This document shows positions 58,438-64,000 of a stretch of DNA of 64,000 nt, in pieces. This DNA is from an uncultured Lachnospiraceae bacterium (GTDB lineage: Bacteria > Bacillota > Clostridia > Lachnospirales > Lachnospiraceae): positions 45,020 to 109,019 of the forward strand of contig ONCT01000027.1 of the NCBI GenBank assembly GCA_900316395.1, read 5' to 3'. The translations under genes were made by a program, and so were the position numbers. Below the pieces are notes generated by a model. It saw only the letters and a program-made list of their open reading frames with translations, ran no database searches and was not told where the DNA came from. Position 1 is the first letter of the stretch. Each line of letters opens with the position of its first letter.

Positions 58438-58617
58438 TTATGCACGAAGTATACAATAGTATGACTTCGCTGATATTTCTTCGCTAAGAGTATACTTATG
58501 ATTAATGTATTCTCCACTTAGAAACTCTGACCAAGACCGCTCCTCAATCCGACATCGTGTCGGCTCGTCGCTAATCGCGTCATCCCTGACGCGATTTCTT
58601 GTCGCTGAATTAATCAT
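58438..58617 (-). CDS. 59-residue ORF of unknown function, rich in internal palindromes
   Basis: An ORF reading [20 protein letters not shown] at the start and [10 protein letters not shown] at the end, with AGAGGA 5 nt before the ATG. The peptide is highly charged, with no membrane segment or known motif. Its DNA holds AATCGCGTCA/TGACGCGATT (58573-58596) and CCGACA/TGTCGG (58549-58563), so the transcript would fold strongly, and a further AAGTATAC/GTATACTT pair covers its end. GC is higher than in neighbours. It ends 28 nt before the rfbA start. It may be a real small protein, a dispersed repeat that happens to be open, or a leader peptide for rfbA. Confidence 0.4.
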   Translation of the reverse strand: MINSATRNRVRDDAISDEPTRCRIEERSWSEFLSGEYINHKYTLSEEISAKSYYCILRA

Positions 58618-58720
58618 ATGTATCCTCTAAGCTCGAACTAAGGCTTCAGTCATACATTGCATACTTCTTAGCATATTCCTTACAACAATATTGCATCTAT
58701 AATGATGCGTCATCCATGGC

Positions 58721-59893
58721 TTACAGAAGAAGCGTCTTGTCTTCTCCCATACCGAGGCAGCCAGTTAAATCGTACTTTCTGCCGGCTTCGTCACGGATGT
58801 AGCCTTCAAGCTCACCGAAGGTGATGTAGTAGTCGATGTTGACTACGCCAGTGTGAAGTATCATTGGGTTAAGGCTGTAAACCTTCTGCTTCAAGTTGAC
58901 CATATCGTATTGATCGCGGATTAGCACCTCTGCATAATCCTTGAAATCCTTGGTTGCTGGTTCTCTTGTAAATGTTACTGGTGGAAGAAGACTTGATGTG
59001 CCCTCTAGCCACAAAATGTTCTCATTATATTTTGCCTGATTAATTGACTGGTTACGAGTCAGGTTGAAGGCAAGATACATATCTTCACCATCGATATTGT
59101 ATCTGCCAAGAGTTGTAACCCAATCATAGTGAGCGCGTCTTGGATAATAGCCTCTGTGGTCATCAATGATTGCTGTTGTAAATTCATTGGCAACCATCTT
59201 CTCACCATTGATTGTCAGCTCGCCCTCTGCCTTAAAGAAATCCTTCTGAGAGTAAAGCGGCCTTGGCCTCTTCTTGTCAAATGGAATACTTGCCACACAA
59301 GGATCTGACATTCTCTCAAGATTGATATCATACTCAATGGTTGCTTCTCCCATATTCTCCTTCATTGCCTGCACCGCCGTCTTGTCCTTACGAGGAACGG
59401 TGATTAGGCATGGACCCTTATGAGAGCCAGTTAGATGTGCTCTTCCTTCATCAAAGTAATTCTCATACTTTACGAAGCTCACATCCGTCTGGGCAAATGC
59501 AACAGCACCTCTAATCAGATTAGGTGCAATCTGAGTATCCTTGCTCTTAAGATCAGTATCCCAACAGTAAGTGGTCTTAGTCCTCTTATCGTAGAATACG
59601 TTCAAGGTCTTGCCGAAGATTCCCATGTCGCACACAACCGCAAGAAGCACACCATTGTCAAAATGTACCTCTGTAGCCTCCCACAGCGTCAGCTTCAATC
59701 TGTTAAATGCATTAGGAAGAGCTGTCGGTCCCTTTAATCGGACAAGGTCCATCTCTTCAAATTCCTTGTCAAATGTTCCAAATTCGCAGCTTCCATCTGC
59801 TCTAACCATACTCTTAGGTGTTGGCACTGCACGTCTTGTCTCATTAATATACTTACTGTATTCGCCCCTAATTGGTTCCTTCTTCTTAACCAT
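58721..59893 (-). CDS. DUF2804 family protein
   Basis: A 390-residue cytosolic protein of the DUF2804 family, recognised by FDKEFEEMDLVRLKGPTALP, RNQSINQAKYNENILW and a C-terminal Cys/Gly-rich DLTGCLGMGEDKTLLL. The fold is probably a beta-rich lipocalin-like barrel; related AttH/CrtC-type proteins act on terpenoids, but no activity is established for DUF2804. Start ATG 59893 with AAGGGGGAG. It forms its own transcript behind an extended -10 promoter. Between its end and the 59-residue ORF (58618-58720) I see nothing recognisable. Confidence 0.83.
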   Translation of the reverse strand: MVKKKEPIRGEYSKYINETRRAVPTPKSMVRADGSCEFGTFDKEFEEMDLVRLKGPTALPNAFNRLKLTLWEATEVHFDNGVLLAVVCDMGIFGKTLNVFYDKRTKTTYCWDTDLKSKDTQIAPNLIRGAVAFAQTDVSFVKYENYFDEGRAHLTGSHKGPCLITVPRKDKTAVQAMKENMGEATIEYDINLERMSDPCVASIPFDKKRPRPLYSQKDFFKAEGELTINGEKMVANEFTTAIIDDHRGYYPRRAHYDWVTTLGRYNIDGEDMYLAFNLTRNQSINQAKYNENILWLEGTSSLLPPVTFTREPATKDFKDYAEVLIRDQYDMVNLKQKVYSLNPMILHTGVVNIDYYITFGELEGYIRDEAGRKYDLTGCLGMGEDKTLLL

Positions 59894-59955
59894 AAGCTCC
59901 CCCTTTCTGTAAATGCGCACGCATAAACCATTTATTATATATCTCCTTATGATAT

Positions 59956-59964
59956 ATTATAACA
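59956..59964 (-). promoter_or_regulatory. Extended -10 promoter of the DUF2804 gene
   Basis: TGTTATAAT on the minus strand (TG-n-TATAAT) about 65 nt before the start codon; no good -35 is present. Confidence 0.45.
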
Positions 59965-59980
59965 CATTTACAAGGGTTAA

Positions 59981-60211
59981 CTACTCATCAAATTCAACTA
60001 TTACATAATATCCTCTTGGAGTCTCACGAATGTCGGTAACCTTGCCCTCTTTCGATGCAATTCGTTCCGTTATCTTGTAGTTACCTGACATGGCGTAACT
60101 CCTGCCCAAGGTATAGTAATATGAGTTAGGAAGCTTACCCTCTGATACAGGAAGAACGTCACCGACTTCTACCAAGCCAGGACGCTCCATCTTGAATTCC
60201 TCTTGTCTCAT
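59981..60211 (-). CDS. Hypothetical protein of 76 residues
   Basis: A small cytosolic protein (MRQEEFKMERPGLVEVGDVL to YYVIVEFDE). It reads as a compact beta-barrel: GDVLPVSEGKLPNSYYYTLG, then GNYKITERIASKEGKVTDI and RGYYVIVEF. I do not recognise a named family. GAGGTGA precedes the ATG by a good distance. It lies between hairpin element 4 and the DUF2804 gene, with its own AT-rich upstream region formed by the hairpin, so it is probably a separate transcript. Confidence 0.65.
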   Translation of the reverse strand: MRQEEFKMERPGLVEVGDVLPVSEGKLPNSYYYTLGRSYAMSGNYKITERIASKEGKVTDIRETPRGYYVIVEFDE

Positions 60212-60242
60212 ACGTCACCTCTTCAACATCAAAGCACTAAAT

Positions 60243-60307
60243 TATTTGCAAAAAAGTTCCACCGCTCATACAGAAAATCGCTTGTGGAACTTTTCTTGCA
60301 AATATTA
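60243..60307 (-). other. Intergenic hairpin with conserved loop (element 4 of 4)
   Basis: Outer stem ATTTGCAA/TTGCAAAT, one bulged C in the right arm, inner stem AAAAGTTCCAC/GTGGAACTTTT, GC-closed loop TCATACAGAAAATC (60266-60279, plus-strand reading). It directly follows the stop codon of the DUF308 gene at 60309. The loop is identical to that of element 2 while the stems are unrelated. Confidence 0.75.
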
Positions 60308-60308
60308 T

Positions 60309-60926
60309 CTAATTCTTATCGTCTTCAACAACCTTAGATTCAACATCCTTAGCTGGAGCTGGATTCTCTGGTGCCGGATTCTCCTTAGCCATATTCTTAA
60401 GAGCAATTGAGCTTCTGATAGTAATAACAATAGTTATGATTGAATCTACTATCATCATTATACCCATAATAATTGCTGATACCTGAAGTACTCCAAATGC
60501 GAAGAATACACAGATCAATCCGAAGATTACACTTAAAATACCACCGAAGAATGCAAGCCACCAAAGGGAGCGGCCATAGTTCTTGAAATGGAATGCTGAT
60601 ACAATACTCTGAACACCATGTATTACAAGCATTACTCCAACTGCGATTGGCATAATGGTTGCGAACATTACTGGATTGTAGATAATCCAGCCGCCAAGTG
60701 CTCCTAAGAGAATTGCAATCAGGACACACGGAATTGCTGTTCCGACGCCTCCCATGATGCCACCAATAAGAACTGTTACTGCAATAATTATAATGAAAAC
60801 GCCAATTATAATTGATACTGCTGCTGATGTTCCTATTGGAAATATTACATACATCAATCCAATAATTAGTGACAATATAGAAGAAATGTATATCTGCCAC
60901 CTTGCTGCCTTCAACCTATCTTTCAT
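60309..60926 (-). CDS. HdeD/DUF308 family membrane protein
   Basis: A 205-residue integral membrane protein with six membrane segments in three Gly-rich pairs (ISSILSLIIGLMYVIFPIGT; IIGVFIIIIAVTVLIGGIMG; FFGGILSVIFGLICVFFAFG) and a 30-residue Pro/Glu-rich cytosolic tail. This matches the DUF308 repeat family that includes HdeD of Escherichia coli. The role is uncertain; HdeD is linked to acid resistance. AGGAGGT precedes the ATG. It follows the DUF2142 gene by 28 nt and is followed by hairpin element 4, so it likely ends that transcript. Confidence 0.83.
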   Translation of the reverse strand: MKDRLKAARWQIYISSILSLIIGLMYVIFPIGTSAAVSIIIGVFIIIIAVTVLIGGIMGGVGTAIPCVLIAILLGALGGWIIYNPVMFATIMPIAVGVMLVIHGVQSIVSAFHFKNYGRSLWWLAFFGGILSVIFGLICVFFAFGVLQVSAIIMGIMMIVDSIITIVITIRSSIALKNMAKENPAPENPAPAKDVESKVVEDDKN

Positions 60927-60954
60927 TATTATTTACCTCCTAAATATTGTAGTA

Positions 60955-62604
60955 CTACACATACGATAAAACACTAATACAAGTTAAGTAACTTGTCAAC
61001 GTAATTCCCATGGCGAATAAATTATCTATGTTAGGGATGCGGATTTTCTTCCATCTACCGATAGATAGCATAATGATTGCTAATGTTGGAACGATGTATC
61101 GTCCCTGGAATCCCATAATTACATTGTCAGTTGGAAGGGTCCAATAGAGAAGCATTGCAAATGCTGTTATGAGAATTGGAATAATACCAACTATAAATGT
61201 AAGAATTCTATTGCCAACCTTATATTCATCATCCTCTGTGTCGTACCTTACCATGGATACAAGTAGCATCAACAGATTGATTATATACACACCCTTGAAT
61301 ACAAATATTCTGCTGTAGCCTAGCGCGGTACCGCCAATCTGTGCTATGTAATGACCTAAATCTTCCTTTAGGGTGTTAAAGATGAGTCCCATAAAACGGA
61401 CAGGGTTAGTCAAATATTCGATTGGTGCAACACCCATTTGTCCATATATCTCACGAACATTAACAGGGACTGCGTGAAGGAATGTATAGACCATCTCGTA
61501 TCCTCTTAAATATACGAATACGCCAGTTCCTATCACCAATACCACAATAATCGGAATGCTAATCTTCTTAGCATTTCCCACAAACCATGACTTCTTAATA
61601 CTAAGAACAAATGGCAGTAATAAAACCACAAGGAACACTCCTGACTTAACGCTGCTTAGAAGCAGACCGCAGAAGATGTACATTGCAAGCTCTGTTAAGG
61701 TTGTCCTAATAAATGGAATTTCCACATTCCAGTGCCATTTATGCCTTGTAGATGTATCACCACATTTTAGGAAAAATGCCTGAGCAGCAACCACCATTAT
61801 ACATGCCATAACAGCGCAGTCATAGGAGTAGGACGACACCTGCTGCAATGTTATAGGAAGAAGGGATACCATGAACAATATCCTCTTACCTACCGGAATC
61901 TTCCTTATGGCATAAGTGGTCATAAGCACGTAGAAGAGCATATTAAGAATTGCTCCGAATATATATTCAAATCCGAATCCCAGATTAAGGAATCTGGCAA
62001 ATGTTATTCCAAGTGCTGGCAGATAATAAAGGGTCATTTTAGAATTAGATGAGTAATCAACAGCAACTACCTTAGCAGCTTCTCCTTCGTCAATAATTCT
62101 AAGATTATCAAGCAATGACTCATAATTCGTGGTATTAATTCGAGATTTAATATTGGCTTCACCAACAGAAGCATCCTGGGCTCTCATGTATCTGTAGGGC
62201 GTAAAGCCTGCTGGCGCAGCATTATCATCATAAGGACTACCATAATCAAGATACACATTGGACTGATTGTAGGCGCTGCCGAAATGGTCCTGCTCATCAG
62301 GTGTCTCGAATGCTGGCACGAGAAATACGAATATAAGCCCAAGAGTTATTGCAATAATTGGATATATCTTCCCTAGCTCTGTTTGCTTATATATTTCTAG
62401 GAAACCAACAACAAGCACCAACAGAAAGCATGCTACAAGCACGATTCCTGCAAAAACCTTGAAGCTTGTCCCAGCATTTTCGTTATTATTGAAGGTCCTA
62501 ACAAAACCAATAATAAGCAAAGAAATGGCGACAATAACCACTGCCACCATTCTTAATAATTTAATTTTATCTGAATACTTGTATTTTGCGTAAGTATACT
62601 TCAT
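60955..62604 (-). CDS. DUF2142 polytopic membrane protein (GT-C-like)
   Basis: A 549-residue protein with about 12 membrane segments. The first outside loop contains PAFETPDEQDHFGSAYNQ, the PDExxH-type motif of DUF2142, whose members sit in surface-polysaccharide clusters and resemble GT-C glycosyltransferases. A long extracytoplasmic loop (about 110-195) follows. It starts on the last base of the glf stop codon (TAATG), so it is translationally coupled to UDP-galactopyranose mutase. A role in attaching a lipid-linked sugar to the polymer outside the cell is plausible but unproven. Confidence 0.83.
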   Translation of the reverse strand: MKYTYAKYKYSDKIKLLRMVAVVIVAISLLIIGFVRTFNNNENAGTSFKVFAGIVLVACFLLVLVVGFLEIYKQTELGKIYPIIAITLGLIFVFLVPAFETPDEQDHFGSAYNQSNVYLDYGSPYDDNAAPAGFTPYRYMRAQDASVGEANIKSRINTTNYESLLDNLRIIDEGEAAKVVAVDYSSNSKMTLYYLPALGITFARFLNLGFGFEYIFGAILNMLFYVLMTTYAIRKIPVGKRILFMVSLLPITLQQVSSYSYDCAVMACIMVVAAQAFFLKCGDTSTRHKWHWNVEIPFIRTTLTELAMYIFCGLLLSSVKSGVFLVVLLLPFVLSIKKSWFVGNAKKISIPIIVVLVIGTGVFVYLRGYEMVYTFLHAVPVNVREIYGQMGVAPIEYLTNPVRFMGLIFNTLKEDLGHYIAQIGGTALGYSRIFVFKGVYIINLLMLLVSMVRYDTEDDEYKVGNRILTFIVGIIPILITAFAMLLYWTLPTDNVIMGFQGRYIVPTLAIIMLSIGRWKKIRIPNIDNLFAMGITLTSYLTCISVLSYV

Positions 62605-63725
62605 TATTTACCAAACTCTTCATCTACACACTCAAGTGCTGCCATAAGTACCTTGTCCATATCGTAGTATTTGTACTGGCCAAGTCGACCGCCGAATATT
62701 ACATTGCCTTCCTTGGCTGCCTCAGCTGCATACTTCTCATAAAGGGCATTATTCTTGTCATTATTAACAGGATAATAAGGCTCAACTCCAGGCTTCCACT
62801 CAGATGAGTACTCCCTTGAGATGATAGTCTTCGGCTGCTTACCGAATTCAAAATGCTTATGCTCAATGATACGAGTATAAGGAACCTCGCGCTCTGTGTA
62901 GTTCACAACAGCATTTCCCTGATAATTGTCAGTGTCAAGCTCCTCTGTCTCGAAGCGAACAGAACGATACTCTAATGGGCCAAACTTAGAATCGAAATAC
63001 TCATCAATCTGGCCTGTGAAGAGAATCCTGTCATACTCAACCTTGGTGCCATCAGATAATGCACCTGTCTTCTTAATATCGAAGAAATCCTCACCAGTCT
63101 TAGTATCAATTCCATCAAGCATCTTCTCAACAATCTTAGTATATCCACCCATTGGGATACCCTGGAATCTATCGTTGAAATAGTTATTATCATAAGTAAA
63201 TCTCATAGGAAGGCGCTTGATAATGAATGCAGGAAGCTCTGTACATTTTCTACCCCACTGCTTCTCTGTATAGCCCTTAATGAGCTTCTCATATACATCC
63301 TTACCAGCGAGGGAAAGGGCATGCTCCTCAAGATTCTGAGGCTCGTCAATCTTGTACTCAGCCTTCTGCTTCTCAATAATCTCCTTAGCTTCGTCAGGAG
63401 TTCTGATATTCCACATCTTGCTGAAGGTGTTCATATTGAAAGGAAGGTTATATAACTCATCCTTGTATACAGCAATTGGGGAATTCACGTAGTTATTGAA
63501 TTCAGCGAACTGGTTGATGTACTCCCAGATTTTCTTATCAGATGTATGGAAAATGTGGGCGCCGTAGACGTGAACGTTAATGCCCGCCTGCTCCTTGGTA
63601 TATACATTGCCGGCAATGTGATCTCTCTTGTCAATTACTAAGCATGACTTGCCTCTCTTTTTGGCTTCATACGCAAAGGTAGCGCCAAATAATCCTGCTC
63701 CTACAACTAAATAATCGTACTTCAT
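62604..63725 (-). CDS. glf: UDP-galactopyranose mutase
   Basis: Interconverts UDP-galactopyranose and UDP-galactofuranose using reduced FAD. The 373 residues match the family: YLVVGAGLFGATFAYEAKKR at the N terminus, HVYGAHIFHTSDKKIW, LPFNMNTFSKMW, YTEKQWGRKC, and the late VIFGGRLGQYKYYDMDKVLM. AAAAAGGAGAACATGAA precedes the ATG. It heads a transcript with the DUF2142 and DUF308 genes. Its presence indicates galactofuranose in a surface glycan, probably the polymer of this region. Confidence 0.96.
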   Translation of the reverse strand: MKYDYLVVGAGLFGATFAYEAKKRGKSCLVIDKRDHIAGNVYTKEQAGINVHVYGAHIFHTSDKKIWEYINQFAEFNNYVNSPIAVYKDELYNLPFNMNTFSKMWNIRTPDEAKEIIEKQKAEYKIDEPQNLEEHALSLAGKDVYEKLIKGYTEKQWGRKCTELPAFIIKRLPMRFTYDNNYFNDRFQGIPMGGYTKIVEKMLDGIDTKTGEDFFDIKKTGALSDGTKVEYDRILFTGQIDEYFDSKFGPLEYRSVRFETEELDTDNYQGNAVVNYTEREVPYTRIIEHKHFEFGKQPKTIISREYSSEWKPGVEPYYPVNNDKNNALYEKYAAEAAKEGNVIFGGRLGQYKYYDMDKVLMAALECVDEEFGK

Positions 63726-63755
63726 TTCATGTTCTCCTTTTTCTCAAGTATTACG

Positions 63756-64000
63756 TTAATGTCTCTTAGTAGTTCCTGCTACGACGTAGCGCTTCAACTT
63801 GTTGTACAAGTATAATTCTTTCTCGCTATGAGGGCGGTAGCCAAACTTCAGGCTGCGCTTGACATAGTTTCTAAAATCAGAATCCTTGTATTCTTTATAA
63901 TTCACACTATCAAGCATACGGTCGAGGAGCTTCATCTCCAGCTCTATGATAGTATTCTCAATAGTCTTGGTCATTTCCTTGTCATCGTATTCCTTGGCAA
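63756..64000 (-). CDS. C-terminal end of an unidentified gene (runs off window)
   Basis: The frame stays open from the stop at 63756 to the window edge (AKEYDDKEMTKTIENTIIEL at the visible start, YVVAGTTKRH at the end). The ATG at 63974 lacks a ribosome site, so it is probably internal and the gene continues beyond 64000. The visible 81 residues are charged and helix-forming with no motif I recognise. It lies 30 nt upstream of glf and may share its operon. Confidence 0.5.
   Translation of the reverse strand, partial: AKEYDDKEMTKTIENTIIELEMKLLDRMLDSVNYKEYKDSDFRNYVKRSLKFGYRPHSEKELYLYNKLKRYVVAGTTKRH

Noticed and set aside
58573-58617. GCGATTT-CTTGT-CGC as a fifth conserved-loop hairpin
   Set aside because: It lacks the ATGA half of the loop and the two-part stem; its palindromes are of a different design.
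59734-59931. Upstream ORF with AAGGAG that overlaps the DUF2804 gene in another frame
   Set aside because: The ribosome site is 11 nt from its ATG, the peptide is Arg-rich and low quality, and it mostly reads through DUF2804 codons. A short leader peptide is possible but not supported.

Overview
The window looks like a chromosomal segment of a Gram-positive anaerobe of the family Lachnospiraceae (Butyrivibrio, Pseudobutyrivibrio or Lachnospira type). This rests on low-to-moderate GC, strong AGGAGG-type ribosome sites, TTGACA/TATAAT promoters, a LoaP-type NusG paralogue, a YjfB peptide, and secreted enzymes with C-terminal EGR repeats. No species is claimed. Almost all genes lie on the minus strand. 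Exceptions are a YjfB-like peptide, one DUF4422 glycosyltransferase and one secreted DUF5648 protein.

Layout. 1-3.4 kb: the start of a tiny toxin-like gene, then a gldA-dhaKL operon that turns glycerol into dihydroxyacetone and its phosphate. 3.6-16.5 kb: an exopolysaccharide operon. It starts with loaP, a structured leader and an intrinsic terminator (15.65-16.5 kb) and ends with an O-antigen-type polymerase, a Wzz-like protein and a sugar-nucleotide 4,6-dehydratase (3.6-9.1 kb). Its middle (9.2-15.65 kb) is ruined. Five truncated biosynthetic genes are joined end to end. Beside them lie one apparently intact Rpn-type nuclease gene under a consensus promoter with two SOS-box-like operators, two broken copies of that gene, insertion-sequence ends and repeated terminators.

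16.5-25 kb: housekeeping genes. These are an NlpC/P60 wall hydrolase with WalR-like boxes, trxB, ridA, a CvfB-like S1 protein, an acyl-ACP thioesterase, tRNA-Gln(CTG), homoserine dehydrogenase with a predicted homoserine kinase, and an alpha/beta hydrolase.

25-63.7 kb: a surface-polysaccharide region. It holds giant GT2 fusion proteins, a Wzm/Wzt ABC exporter, a methyltransferase-like plus kinase-like/coiled-coil pair resembling a split WbdD chain terminator, polyprenyl-phosphate glycosyltransferases, DUF2304 and GT-C-like membrane proteins, rfbA, rfbC and glf. Interspersed are three secreted wall enzymes (glucosaminidase, amidase, transglutaminase-like) that share C-terminal EGR repeats. The inferred product is a rhamnose- and possibly galactofuranose-containing polymer made inside the cell, capped, and exported by the ABC transporter.

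The most unusual signal is a family of four long intergenic hairpins near 3.5, 28.5, 55.1 and 60.3 kb. Their stems are unrelated in sequence, but their 14-nt apical loop is nearly invariant. All four have the same orientation and each follows a minus-strand gene.
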